DNA of 64,000 nt from Echinochloa phyllopogon (lineage: Eukaryota > Streptophyta > Magnoliopsida > Poales > Poaceae). The stretch is from contig BTCW01000001.1 in NCBI GenBank assembly GCA_033239725.1, forward strand, positions 43,302,176-43,366,175. The letters run 5' to 3'. The notes beneath the pieces are model-generated. The model searched no databases and was not told the DNA's origin. It worked only from the letters and a program-made list of their open reading frames with translations. A program made the position numbers and the translations under genes. Shown piece by piece: positions 50,542 to 62,601 of this stretch; position 1 is the first letter of the stretch, and each line of letters begins with the position of its first letter.

Positions 50542-52775
50542 TCATAGGCAATACCTTAGTCCCATGCCGGCCACGTGTTCCTTGAACACGTTGGGTGGTA
50601 AGCCTTTCGTTAGCGGATCCGCGAGCATCTTCTTTGTTTTAATATGCTCGAGACTTATGGTGTGATCCTGGATTCTATCTTTAACAGAATAAAATCTTAT
50701 CTTTATCGACTTGGTAGCCGTACTTTTCTTATTATTATGAGCATAGAACACTGCTGGCTGGTTATCGCAGTACATCTTTAGTGGTCTTTCTATGTTGTCT
50801 ATCACTTTCAATCCGGGTACAAATTTCTTTAGCCATTCAACTTGGCAAGATGCCTCGTAACATGCTATAAACTCAGCATACATTGTCGATGTTGCTGTCA
50901 CTGTCTGTTTAGAGCTTCTCCACGATATAGCTCCCCTTGCGAGAGTGAAGATGTAGCCTGTCGTGGATTTACTATCATCTCCATCTCCCGCAAAGTCTGA
51001 GTCTGAATACCCTTCAATCTCTAGGGAATCAGTTCTTTTATATGTTAGCATGAGGCCTTTTGTGCCTTGCACATACCGTAAAGCTTTCTTCACTAATTTC
51101 CAGTGCTCAAGCCCTGGATCTTTCTGATATCTGCCAAGTATGTTGGTAACAAATGCTAGGTCAGGGCGTGTGCACACTTGTGCATATTGTAAGCTTCCGA
51201 CAGCTGAAGCATATGGAACTGCCTTCATTTGTTCCCTTTCATAACTGTTCTGAGGACTCTGAAAATCCCCAAATCTATCGCCCTTGACTATTGGCGCAGG
51301 AGTAGGCTTACTTCTCTGCATACAGAACTTTTCTAGAACCTTTTCCAGGTACGTCTGTTGAGATAATCCTAATACCCCATTTGATCTATCTCGGTGAATT
51401 TCGATTCCCAAAACGAATGAGGCTTCACCAAGGTCTTTCATATCAAAATTTGAGGACAGGAACTTCTTTGTTTTCAATAATAGGTTGACATTGCTACTTG
51501 CCAGTAGAATGTCATCCACATAAAGGATGAGGAAAATGTAACTTCCTTTCTGGAATTTTGCATAAATGCAATTGTCCTCAACATTTTCAGTAAACCCGAA
51601 ACTCTTTATCGTTTCGTTGAACTTCAAGTACCACTGTCTCGAAGCTTGTTTTAACCCATAAATGGATTTCTTTAGGTGACATCCCATGCGTTCTTTTCCT
51701 TCCACGACAAAACCTTTGGGTTGAGCCATGTAAACTTTTTCTTCAAGATCCCCATTAAGGAATGCCGTCTTTACATCCATCTGGTGCAATTCGAGATTGA
51801 AATGCGCCACCAATGCCATTATGATTCTGAAGGAATCCTTACATGAGACCGGAGAAAAGGTCTCATTGTAATCTATTCCTTCCTTTTGTGTAAAACCCTT
51901 CGCCACAAGACGCGCTTTAAATCTTTCTACATTCCCTTTGGAGTCACGTTTCGTCTTGTAGACCCATTTGCAGCCTACTGTTTTGGCTCCTTTAGGAATT
52001 TCTTCTAAGTCCCAAACATGGTTGGTACTCATCGATTTCATTTCATCTTCCATGGCTTCAAGCCACTTGGATGAGTTTTCGCTTCTCATGGCTTGTTCGA
52101 ATGAAATAGGATCATCCTCCATTCGAAACTCTTCTGTGTTATACACTTCATAATCATCAGGAATTGCTGACTTTCTTGCTCTTTGAGACCTTCTAGGGGC
52201 CTCTACATTTGGAACATTTTCTATTGGAGACTGTTGATGCTCCCCCTGATCTGCAGCAACATTTTCTATAGGATCCTGAGGGACAGGTTCCACATTTGCA
52301 TTCGGTGTTGCCACAGGAGGAACCACCACAGGAGCTGGAGCCGCAGTGTCTGGCACCGTCGGCGTAGGCTCAACAGGTAGTTCGAAAAATGGCTCCTGAA
52401 TCATTGGATTGGGTGCGCACACCCGCCTCTCCTCAAGATCAATCTTTCGAGCTTCCATGCTCCCCCGTATCATTTCTTCTTCAAGAAAAGCAGCATGTCT
52501 CGTTTCCACAAACTTTGTGACTTTGTCAGAACAGTAGAAACGATATCCTTTTGATTTCTCTGTATAGCCAATAAAATGGCAACTCACTGTCTTGGGATCT
52601 AGCTTCCCAATGGTCGGGTTGAATATCTTTGCCTCAGCAGGGCTCCCCCACACCCTTAGGTGATTCAATGAGGGTATTCTGCCTGTCCACAGCTCATACG
52701 GTGTTTTTGGCACCGCTTTACTGGGAACTCTGTTGAGAATATAGGTGGCGGTTTTTAAAGCCTCCATCCATAAAC
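50542..52775 (-). pseudogene. copia pol, 3' part: integrase C-terminus, reverse transcriptase, RNase H
   Basis: Open on minus from the CACTA boundary to TAA at 50542. It begins within the integrase C-terminal region (LWMEALKTATYILNRVPSK, PYELWTGR). Reverse transcriptase follows, with VKTAFLNGDL and catalytic YVDDILLAS, then RNase H with GYSDSDFAGD and the terminal ADPLTKGLP typical of copia. No stop or frameshift is seen in this part; the gene is broken only by the CACTA insertion. The reading frame happens to stay open into the CACTA end up to 52905, which is not coding sequence of the copia element. Confidence 0.92.
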
Positions 52776-52798
52776 CACTACGGGAAACCCGACGTATG

Positions 52799-54301
52799 CC
52801 GAGTGTCCAGCCCTTTGCCGAGTGTATTCTGTCGGGCACTCGGCAAAGAAAGCCTTTGCCGAGTGCCCTTGGCAAGGCACTCGGCATACACGGGACACTC
52901 GGCAAAGAGGTGTTTTGCCGAGTGTCAGGCCAGCGACACTCGGCAAAGAGGTGTTTTGCCGAGTGTCAGGCCGGAGACACTCGGCAAAGAAGGCGCACGT
53001 GCTCGTCAGCCCCCCACGCACGCCACCGGCCGCGAACGGCCGTCCGTAGCCGTTTGGGCGGCCACCGGTTTGCCGAGTGTCGGGTCAAAGACACTCGGCA
53101 AAGAGCACCTTTGCCGAGTGTCAGGTCAGAGACACTCGGCAAAGGTGCGGCACGTGTCCAGCGCGTGCCGCGCGCGTCCACGGCCGTTTGAATCGTCACA
53201 GTTTTGCCGAGTGTCCTCCAGCCGACACTCGGCAAAGAGGTGGCAAAAAATTTGAAAATTTGAAAAAATTTGAAAATTTGAAAATATTCTTAAAAAACTT
53301 GGAATTCAAACATAAAAGTTTGAAAATTTAAAAATATTTTTGTAAAACTTGGTGGGTTTGCCGAGTGTTTACCAAGCAACACTCGGCGAAGCTAGCCTTT
53401 GCCGAGTGTTTACCATTCGACACTCGGCGAAGCTATCCTTTGCCGAGTGTTTCTTGGTAAACACTCGGCAAAGTCAGGACCTTAGTTTTCAAACTTATCT
53501 TTTTGGGGTCCAAACTTTATTTTTTTTCTAGTGATACTTGTCACAGGCTCTTTATATCTTATGTGAAGTCTGTGGGAAAAAGTTGAGATGATTTCGAAAA
53601 GTTTATATATACGACCCTTTCCAATCGGAGCATATCCCCATAGAAGTTTCGGAGAGTTGAGAAGGAGACAGCCGGATTTCGAAACGAAGTGAAGTTGAAT
53701 TAGAGTTTGAGTTCATAACTTTTTCTATAGGCAATAGACGACGTAGATTGGTTCATTTGAAGTTATCATATTTTTTCGGACCCATTTGATATTTTTTAAA
53801 TTATTTTTACGCCCTTCTCCGCATGAAATAATGAAATATATGAAGGAATTATTAGATATATATGCTTCAAATAATGAAAACATTTCATCTAAGCATAAAA
53901 TGTGCATTGTTGAATGTATTTGACAAGATATTTTGATGTGTATTTGACCGAATTTGAAAAATTTGGTATGTAAGAATTGGTCTGGGAAATGTTTGCCGAG
54001 TGCTACACTCGGCAAACAAGACCTTTGCCGAGTGCTCTCCTTGGGGCACTCGGCAAAGAGGCCATGTGGGCTGGCCGGCCCGCGGCCGCGCGGGCCACGT
54101 CATTGGCCGACGTGGCACCTTTGCCGAGTGCCCTGGGCCAAACACTCGGCAAACATGCCACGTGGCCCACCTCTTCGGCCGCGCACGGCCACGTCAGCGG
54201 ACAGATCTGTTTGCCGAGTGTCCTAGATCGGGCACTCGGCAAACAGGCCACGTATCAGATCTGTTTGCCGAGTGCCCGATCCAGGGCACTCGGCAAACAG
54301 G
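52799..54301 (+). repeat. Left subterminal repeats of the CACTA element
   Basis: Units of TTTGCCGAGTGT and its complement ACACTCGGCAAA alternate as short inverted pairs 10-25 bases apart, in clusters at 52799-53240, 53357-53475 and 53993-54301. In CACTA elements such motifs are transposase binding sites. A gap at 53480-53990 is free of them and is AT-rich, with TTTGAAAA runs near 53250-53285. Confidence 0.9.
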
Positions 54302-54399
54302 GGGTTGGGCCGGGGAACTTAGCCGCCCGCGCGGCCCCAGCCCCCACACACGCACACACGCACACACACACCGCCGCTCCCCACCCCGCCCGCCGCCTC

Positions 54400-54830
54400 T
54401 CTCCCCGCCCGCCGCCGCCGCACGCCGCCACCGCCGCCGCTCCCCGCACGCGACGCCGGCCGCCGCCTCCGCCCCGGCCGGCCGTCCCCGCGCCGGCCCC
54501 GGCCCCCGCCCCCGCCCCGGCCCCGGCCCCGGCCGGCCGTCCCCGCCCCGGCCCCGGCCGGCCGTCCCCGCGCCGGCCCCGGGCCCCGCCCCCGCCCCCG
54601 CCCCTGCCCCGGCCCCGGCCCCGGCCGGCCGTCCCCGCTCCGGCCCCGGCCGGCCGTCCCCGGCCCCGGCCCTCGCCCCCGCCCCGGCCCCGGCCCCGGC
54701 CGGCCATCCCCGGCCCGGCCCCGGCCCCCGCCCCCGCCCCCGCCCCGGCCCCGGCCCCGGCCCCCGCCCCCGCCCCGGCCCCGGCCGGCCGTCCCCGCTC
54801 CTTCCCCGGCCGCCGGCTCGTCCTCCTGTC
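54400..54830 (+). repeat. GC-rich minisatellite of CCGGCCCC / CCGTCCCCG units
   Basis: Irregular tandem repeats of CCCCGGCC and GGCCGGCCGTCCCCG over about 400 bases, almost pure G+C. It yields long Pro/Ala/Gly frames on both strands that I do not regard as genes. It lies between the left subterminal array and the transposase leader. Confidence 0.85.
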
Positions 54831-54994
54831 CCCGCGCCCGCCCATCTCGTGTAGGTACCCCGCCCGTCCTCTTGTTACCTTTGTTAATTTGTTCATTTTG
54901 CTGCAAAACTAGGATGTGGTGGTTTGCCGGCCTTCGTGCCGTTGTGGTTTGCCGGCCTTCGTGCCGTGGTTTTTTGCAGGATGGGGTTTCAGAA

Positions 54995-55015
54995 ACCTCC
55001 CCGTGCAGGGGAGGT
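54995..55015 (+). repeat. Perfect 8-base foldback in the transposase leader
   Basis: ACCTCCCC and GGGGAGGT are separated by GTGCA. Its right half and the next bases (GGGGAGGTGCTGCCGAA) recur in the right arm of the large foldback at 55638-55725. Confidence 0.75.
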
Positions 55016-55270
55016 GCTGCCGAATTGTCCATTTGACAATATTTTGTTTTTTTTCAGGGAGAGGCCCTTTGCACCGTCCTCAGCTTGTAGCCCATAGTCG
55101 TGCCCGAAGCTCCGCCGCACGTCGTGGACGGCCGTCTGCACCGACACGAGCGTCACCCACTCGCCCGCCTTCGAGCCCGTAGGTGAGCACATGCAAAACC
55201 ATACGCCCTCGGTATTTAATTCGTAGATTCATATTTAAGTTGTGTACCTTCTTCGTCTCTTGTATTTATC

Positions 55271-55384
55271 TGTACCGTGTGGCTCCTTTGCCATGTTCTT
55301 GCGTTTCCTACAGTAAATAAGATTATATGACATCTTATTTACTGTAGGATACGCAAAAACATGACAAAGAATTCATACCGTACA
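55271..55384 (+). repeat. Foldback 1: 53-base arms
   Basis: Arms 55271-55323 and 55332-55384 are complementary at about 45 of 53 positions and enclose an eight-base loop (TATATGAC). The inner 18 pairs (CTACAGTAAATAAGAT side) are perfect. Several mismatches would be G-U pairs in RNA. The shape resembles a microRNA-type precursor. Confidence 0.85.
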
Positions 55385-55447
55385 GTTAAATACAACAGGC
55401 CAAGATTGTGCACAACTGTGTCACGTAACCTAGTTAGGCGTCTCCCG

Positions 55448-55511
55448 TTCGAAAGAGATACGGTTGTGAATATGTGAATCATTGCATATGTCTAACCGTA
55501 TCTGTTTCGAA
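55448..55511 (+). repeat. Foldback 2: 27-base arms
   Basis: Arms 55448-55474 and 55485-55511 pair at about 22 of 27 positions around a ten-base loop. The outer 18 positions (TTCGAAA.AGATACGGTT) have one mismatch. Confidence 0.8.
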
Positions 55512-55533
55512 TTGTCCACGTTTCTGGACAGCT

Positions 55534-55725
55534 CGAGGATGTGTAGATGGGTAGTTTCCATGCTCTACTCGTACCGAGGCTGAGTTTCGGCATCATCTCC
55601 CTGTTGTTCTCCGAATACACAATCTCCGTAATTGGACGTGTATTTGGAGAACAGCGGGGAGGTGCTGCCGAAATTCCGTCTTGGATACGAGTAGAGCATG
55701 GAAACTACCCGTCTACACATCCTCG
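55534..55725 (+). repeat. Foldback 3: 87-88-base arms
   Basis: Arms 55534-55620 and 55638-55725 are complementary over most of their length (roughly 85%), with a 17-base loop. The outer 40 bases (CGAGGATGTGTAGA... to ...CTACTCGTA) are almost perfect. It ends about 80 bases before the transposase start. Confidence 0.85.
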
Positions 55726-55803
55726 GGTGGGATTAGGACCTATCTTTACCTATTAGACATAAAGCTAGCATCCGGTAGATGCATTTATTATTATAAATTT
55801 GGT

Positions 55804-58800
55804 ATGGAAGAAATTTATTGCTCGGTGACATGTAAAGGGATGGATGACCGTGAGTGGATGTACACTGGCCGCTCAAGTAAAGGTGAATGTACAGATGAAT
55901 GGATTGCCAAGACTGATGCGTTCTTGAAGCAAGCTTTTGCCAATGCGAAAGGGGTGCCAACTACTTTCTGTCCATGCGCGGTTTGCGACAATCGTAAACG
56001 CCAAACAGAAGTTGTCATGGGTAAACATCTCGTCAGGAATGGATTTACGGAGAACTATACTCGGTGGACACGCCATGGTGAAGCCGTTGATCGTGTGAGA
56101 GACGAGGCCGTGAGGCAGCGCATCGAGGAGTTTGATGATGAGGCAGGGGTAGGGGACATGTTGCATGACTATGACGAAGCACACTTCAATGATGGACCTA
56201 GGGAGGAGGAGCCGGAGGCCACTGCAAAGGCTTATTATGACATGTTGTCAGCGGCACAACAACCACTTCACTCGCACACTAAGGTTTCTCAATTGGATGC
56301 CGTTGCACGTCTGTTGGCCGTCAAGTCCCAGTTTAGCTTGGGTCGAGACGCCTTTGACCACATCCTGGCAATTTTGGGTGGCCTCCTTCCGGAAGGTCAC
56401 GGCTTGCCAAAGAACATGTACGCGGCACAGAAACTTCTAAATGCACTTAAGATGTCGTATCAGAAGATACATGCTTGTCCGAATGGATGCATCTTATTTA
56501 GGAAAGAATTTGCGGACGCAAAGCAATGTCCGAAGTGCAAGGCTTCTAGATTCGTGGAGATAGTCGGTGCTGATGGTAAGAAGAAGCAAAGCAAAATACC
56601 CGTGAATATCCTACGGTACCTTCCACCTATACCGAGGATCCAACGGCTTTACATGACCGAGGACTCCGCGAAACAGATGACATGGCACAAAAGTGGAGTG
56701 CGATACAATCCTGATAAGCTCGTACATCCATCCGATGGTGAAGCATGGAAGCACTTTGATGGGATTCATCATGACAAGGCTAGAGAGGCTCGGAATGTGC
56801 GTGTTGCGTTGGCAACAGATGGGTTCAACCCGTATGGAATGACGGCTGCCCCATACTCTTGTTGGCCAATGTTTGTGATCCCACTCAATCTCCCCCCCGG
56901 TGTCCTATTTCAACGGCAGAACATCTTTTTGTCGTTAATTATTCCTAATTACCCGGGGAAAAATATGAGCGTGTATATGGAGCCTCTTGTTGATGATTTG
57001 GACCGTGCTTGGGAGGAAGGTGTATGGACATATGATCGAGCTACAAAAACAAACTTTAAAATGCATGTCTTCTACCAGTACTCCCTGCATGACCATCCGG
57101 CGTATGGGATATTCTGCGGCTGGTGTGTCCACGGGAAGTTCCCATGTCCAATATGCAAGGCATCTCTGAAGTTCATCTGGTTGACCAAGGGTGGAAAATA
57201 TTCATGCTTCGACAAACATCGTCAATTTCTCCCTCTTGAACAAGAATTCAGACAAGATATTAAGAACTTCACGAAAGGTGTAAGGGTTCTAGACCCTGCA
57301 CCACACATGATGACAGGTGCGGATGTTCGTGCAGAGTTAGACGCTCTTGAGGTCGGGGAGGATGGCCGTTTTGTGGGATATGGCGAGCAACATGCCTGGA
57401 CTCATAAGTTGGGCCTATGGAAGCTCCCGTACATGGCAGACCTTCTGCTTCCACATAATATTGATATGATGCACACTGAAAAGAATCTTGCCGAGGCACT
57501 TTGGGGTACAATCATGAACATTCCTGATAAAACCAAAGACAATACCAAGGCTAGAGTGGATCAGCAGCGGTTATGCAATAGACCGAAGCTAAATATACCA
57601 CCTCCCAGGGACGGCAAAACATGGAAAAAACCTAAGGCCGATTTCGTTCTCGATAATGACCAAAAGAGGGAAGTGCTAAGTTGGTTCCAAACATTGAAAT
57701 TTCCTGATGGGTATGCAGCGAATTTGAAGAGGGGAGTGAATTTAACTACTCTAAGGATCAACGGGCTCAAGAGTCATGACTACCACATATGGCTTGAGCG
57801 GCTTCTTCCGGTGATGGTTCGAGGCTATGTCCCCGAGCATGTCTGGCAAGTGCTGGCGGAGTTGAGCAATTTCTTCCGTCAGCTGTGTGCTAAGGAAGTA
57901 TCGAAGCCCATGCTTGCGGAAATGGAAAAGCTTGCTCCCGTGTTGCTATGCAAGTTGGAGAAGATATTTCCACCGGGCTTTTTCAACCCGATGCAGCATA
58001 TGATTCTGCACCTTCCGTATGAGGCACGAATGGGAGGGCCTGTGCAGAACCGGTGGTGCTATCCAATTGAAAGATGTCAGAAGGTTCTTCGAACTAAATG
58101 CAAAAATAAATGCAAGATTGAAGCATCTATTGCAGAGGCATACATTCTCGAGGAGGTGTCAAACTTCACGACGAAGTATTATGCTGACAACCTCCCTAAC
58201 GTGCACAATCCACTGCCTCGTTATAATGTTGACGAAGTTGAATCGAACCTCAGCCTTTTCCGAGGGCAACTAGGAAGTGCAAGTGAAGGCACCAACAAAA
58301 ATTTGACAAATGTAGAGTGGCGCGCTATCATGCTCTATGTGCTCACCAATCTATCCGAAGTTGAGCCATACATGCGGTAAGTTCAGAACGATCTTGTTTT
58401 CAAGTACCTAGCCACTATTCTGCATCCAACACTCTTGTTTCTCGTTCATACAGGGAATTTCTTGATCAATTCTGGCGTAATAGGAGGGCTCCTACCCCAC
58501 ACGAAGTTGATGACCTTCTTAAACATGGAAACCCAGATTTTATTTCTTGGTTCAAACGGAAGGTACACTTAATTTCAGTCTTGTCCTAAATTCGACGTTA
58601 CTGAGTCTATGAGTAACGGAAGGTACAAACATGCCTGGTCGAACTCGCAGGGTCAATCCGATGGTTCTATGAGTGTCGAGTTGAGACAGATCGCCGATGG
58701 TTGTGCGTATAAGGTCAAGTCATTTACCGGATATGACGTGAATGGTTATCGTTTTCGCACAACAAGTCACGAGCAGAGGATGCCCAATCGAAGGACTACA

Positions 58801-59451
58801 AGTACCGGAGTCTATACTCCAGGCTCTGATGGGGTCGATTACTATGGGAGACTTGAAGAAATATACGAGCTTAATTTTGGTGGAAGCAAATCTCTTTCTC
58901 CTGTTATCTTCAAATGTCATTGGTTTGATCCTTCAGTGGTGAGACGAACCCCTAGTCTTGGGCTAGTCGAAATTCGACAATCATCTGTCTTACCTGGAGA
59001 TGATGTCTATATAGTGTCTCAACAAGCCACCCAGGTGTATTATTTGTCATACCCGTGCAAAAAGGACAAAAGGCTTGAGGGTTGGGACGTTGTATACAAA
59101 GTGTCGCCACGCGGTAAACTACCAGTCCCAAACAATGAAGATTATAACATAGATCCAAACACCTATGATGGAGAGTTCTTCCAAGAAAATGGGCTAGAAG
59201 GGTCTTTTGAGATAGACTTAACCCAAGCGGTCGGAATGGATTTAGACTCAGAAATGTTTGTTGACGAGGACACTGGAGATGTGGTTCATAATGCTAAGGA
59301 CGTAGAGTTACTAGAGCGATTACAATTAGGCAATGACGAAGACGACGACATTTCTCCGCCTTTGGAGGACGACCATGAACATCTCGAAATGTACGATAGT
59401 GATGATGCGACCGTTGATCCAGATAATCCTGATCCGGATGATTATTTCTAA
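55804..59451 (+). CDS. TNP2-type CACTA transposase (Transposase_21), three exons
   Basis: Exons 55804-58376, 58454-58562 and 58651-59451; donors GTAAGT and GTACAC, acceptors ACAG and GCAG, phases fit (3483 bases, 1160 aa plus stop). The start could also be the ATG at 55840 (MDDREWMY), which resembles the usual TNP2 start. N-terminal zinc-binding-like part (FCPCAVCDNRKRQ); middle part with PNGCILFRKEF, CPKCKASRF, YLPPIPRIQRLY and LATDGFNPYGM; the catalytic region with LPHNIDMMHTEKN; then the plant transposase C-terminal domains (PYEARMGGPVQNRWCYPIER, DVNGYRFRT, CHWFDP). The enzyme cuts and pastes CACTA elements. No stop or frameshift is seen. The first exon frame is open from 55681, but that upstream part overlaps foldback 3. 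Confidence 0.93.
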
Positions 59452-59601
59452 TAAAAGTACGTTTATATATTACATCATCTCTGTCTAATAGTTTATGTTG
59501 GGTCATATTTCTTATATATTACACGTTTTTCTAATTATTTATGTTTATATGTGAAATCTAATAATTGTATGTTTTTGTTGATCGCAGGTGATTGGACCAA
59601 T

Positions 59602-61838
59602 ATGGTGGGTCGTGGCGGTGCGATGAGGAACGTCATGTCGTTGTACCGGAAGTTTAAAGATGGGGGGTCCGAGGCAGCTGGGTCGTCTGGTGCCAAGGGG
59701 CGAAAGAAGAAGGCCGCAGGCGGGGGGCGAGGCAGGGGCAAGAGGCGAGAGCGGACCCCCGTACCTTCGTCATCTTCGTCCGACGAGGACTTTGTTCCTT
59801 CGGCGGCGGACACTCGGGCCGCGGAGCACGAGGACCGCGAGGACGAGGAGCACGAGGCAGCGGAGCACGTGGCCGAGGAGCACGGGGCCGAGGACCCCGA
59901 GGGCGAGGACGTAGAGGGGTCCACCTGCTCTGAGAACTCGGCCCTTTGGCAGCGAGGCCCCTCGCAACTCCCGAAGCGCCCGATACCCATGGAGCGTCGC
60001 CCCGTGATCGCACCCAGCCCTCCAAGGTAAGTAATTTTAGATGTTACACAGACCTTCTCGTTTCATATTCATATGTTGGAAATCACAAGATGGACTAACA
60101 ATTTATCTTAATCACTTGGGCAGGAATTGGGTGATGGTCACCCCAGGCGCTGGTCACGCCCGCAAAGTCAACGGCATCCTGGGTCTTCTTTGCAGGGAGC
60201 TGTTTCCGGGTCTGGTGACCATTGGCGGCAGGGAGGAGCCGGCCTACACCTTTGACCACTACGTCGCCGCTGGCGATCAGGAGGACCGGGAGCGCAGGAT
60301 CTTCAACAACAAGGCCGAGCGGGTAAAGGGAGAGCTTTGGGTAAGTATTCGTTGTACTACACTGCTCAACACAACACTTTCATTGAACAATCTACAAATA
60401 ATGCAACATTCATCATGTATATGTGCGCAGGACTTTTACAGATGCGCCCCGGGAGAGGAGGCTTCGGCGGATGCTGTGGCACACGCAGCCTGCTGGAAGC
60501 TTGTCAAGGACCTGCACTACGAGGCGCGCGTGCAGGCCGTAATTGATTATTTCGCGGCACTCAAGATCTCCATGAAGAAAACGGAGGCAAGAAACATGAA
60601 GTTGACCAAGGAGCAGTATCTGGCGGTATGTAAATCGATACTGTTTTATTCTAAGATTAAGTACTCTAAATTCGATCTTGTTATATGTCGTACACTTGAT
60701 GTCTTGTAGGCGATTCCGTGGTGGTGCGCCCCGCATCCCACGTGCTGGGAGGTGATAGTCGACAAGTGGTGCAGCGCCGAGTGGGCCGCTCAGCACGACC
60801 TTTGCCGGGAGCGGCGTTTGCTGATGCCCGGTGTCTCACACCATCAGGGCAGCCTTAGCCTCGAGGAGTACAGGGCCAAATGGGTACGCCGAGTCATTTC
60901 TATATTCGCTCACTCTATTCTGTGTAATTACTAATTCATATTGTTTGTTTTTTCAGTCGGCGTCACATGGTGGTGCGCCTTGCTCACAGCTCGAGGCTTT
61001 TGCTATGGCCCACAAGGGCAAGGCAACCTCCGACGTCCGGTACAACCCGGAGGACGGGCCCGCGGCATACAGCAATGCCAGCGTCCACAGTCGCCTCACA
61101 GCATATCAAGAGGTCGCGAAGGAGGTCCACGGGCCAGACTGGGATCCGACCGCCCACGACATTGATGGAGAAGTGGTCATGAGGGCGGGAGGAGGCAAGA
61201 AGCACGGGCGGTACTTGATCGCCAACAACACCATCGACACGGCCTCTACCCCCACACTCTCCCAGATTCGAGCCAGGAGCACGAGCTCTTCAGCGGCTAT
61301 CCGCTAGCCTCTTCCCGGTTCACACTTCGGGATGCAGGCACTCCAGGTTATTTCTATTTCTATCTTTGTACGTGAAGTTTGCTTACGTTTATAATGTATT
61401 ATAACAATGTGATTGAATATTGCAGGCCCGGTTGGATGAAGAGACGGAGAGACGGAGGCAGCTGGAGTTGGAGGTGCAGCAGATACGGGAGGCGGAGGCC
61501 GAGAAAGACAGGCAGAAGGAGGAGGCCGAGCGGGCGAACCGAGTGTGGCAGGAGCAGGTATTTGCCTACCTGCAGAGCATTGGCCAGCGCGTGGGTGAAG
61601 GTCCGCCGCCGCCGATGCCACCACCGCCTCCACCACCACGTGTTCCTATTTCTCCCGTGAGTCACTTGAGAACCCTATGATTTCATTTCACAACTCATTT
61701 CTGTCCAAAATCTTGTAACACACACCACTAATCTCTTTTGGGCAGGCTCCTGGCTCGGCCGCGTCGAATGACGGCCCTCAAGACGAAGACCTTGCGGCGC
61801 GGGCGGTTAGATCGTTGTTCGGACCCCCTCTTCCGTGA
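59602..61838 (+). pseudogene. Second CACTA gene (Transposase_24 / Ptta-En-Spm type), seven exons with one premature stop
   Basis: Exons 59602-60026, 60124-60340, 60431-60625, 60710-60883, 60957-61346, 61426-61656, 61746-61838. All introns are GT-AG and phases fit throughout (1725 bases, 575 codons). Exon 1 is basic then acidic and low in complexity. Exons 2-5 carry the plant transposase family 24 pattern (WVMVTPGAG, RKVNGILGLLCRELFPG, WWCAPHPTCWEVIVDKW, SLEEYRAKW, SQLEAFAMAHKGK). Exon 6 is a Glu/Arg coiled coil followed by a Pro run. This gene stands where En/Spm has its regulatory DNA-binding protein. A TAG at 61305-61307 interrupts exon 5 in frame, 13 codons before its splice donor, so this copy would lose the coiled-coil tail. 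Confidence 0.82.
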
Positions 61839-62093
61839 GTGATGGATGTTGGACTTTGTAACATATGAATGATGGATGTTGGATGTTTGGATATTGAATT
61901 TGTGACATTTCTGTGATGTTGGATGGTTTAGTGACTTATATGTGTTTGTTTATGGTTGTTTGATGGTTTAGTGGCTATATATATATATGAATTGCCTGTG
62001 ATGCCTATTATAAACTGCATGTGATGTTTTTGTTGAGGGGTCCTTTTAACGCAAAAAATTAATAAAAACAGGAAAAAATTTGAGCCTTTGCCG

Positions 62094-62601
62094 AGTGTTA
62101 CACTCGGCAAAGAGGTGCTTTGCCGAGTGTATTGGCTTTAACACTCGGCAAAGAGGCTGTTTCTGTCATTTCTGGAACAGCCTTTGCCGAGTGTCTTGGC
62201 TTTTACACTCGGCAAATATGCAACCTTTGCCGAGTGTTAAAGCCCTTACACTCGGCAAAGGGTTGTCCAGGGCCTGCCCCCTAACCAGGCTTTGCCGAGT
62301 GCCGGGGTCCAACACTTGGCAAAGGCTGGTGTCTTTGCCGAGTGTGACACTCGGCAAAGGCTCCGTTAGCCCTAACAGCCGTCCAAAGACGGCGCCGGGC
62401 CGTCTGTTAGTGCTTTATTTTGCCGAGTGCTGGCTTTGCACTCGGCAAAGCCTTTGCCGAGTGCCCGACAGAAGACACTCGGCAAAGGGCCTGTTTGCCG
62501 ACACGAGCTATGCCGTAACCCCTTTGCCGAGTGTTACACTCGGCAAAGCCTTTGCCGAGTGTATTTCAGGGTTTGCCGAGTGCTCCAGGCACTCGGCAAA
62601 C
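62094..62601 (+). repeat. Right subterminal repeats of the CACTA element
   Basis: About ten pairs of TTTGCCGAGTG / CACTCGGCAAA in opposed orientation over 500 bases, denser than at the left end. One unit reads ACACTTGGCAAA, a C-to-T change. Confidence 0.9.

Noticed and set aside
52773..52905. Copia frame extending past 52775, and likewise from 62622 down to 62534
   Set aside because: The extensions read into CACTA terminal repeats; the AAC duplication marks the true boundary.
52799..54301. Regularly spaced short repeats resembling a CRISPR array
   Set aside because: They are opposed TTTGCCGAGTG motifs within CACTA ends in a plant genome; spacing is irregular and there are no cas genes.
53977..54912. 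Pro/Ala-rich and Gly-rich frames of 200-311 codons on both strands
   Set aside because: They come from the GC-rich minisatellite and subterminal repeats; the repeat explains them fully.
55681..55803. Extension of the transposase frame to an ATG at 55681
   Set aside because: This part lies in the right arm of foldback 3 and does not resemble the family; the starts at 55804 or 55840 fit better.
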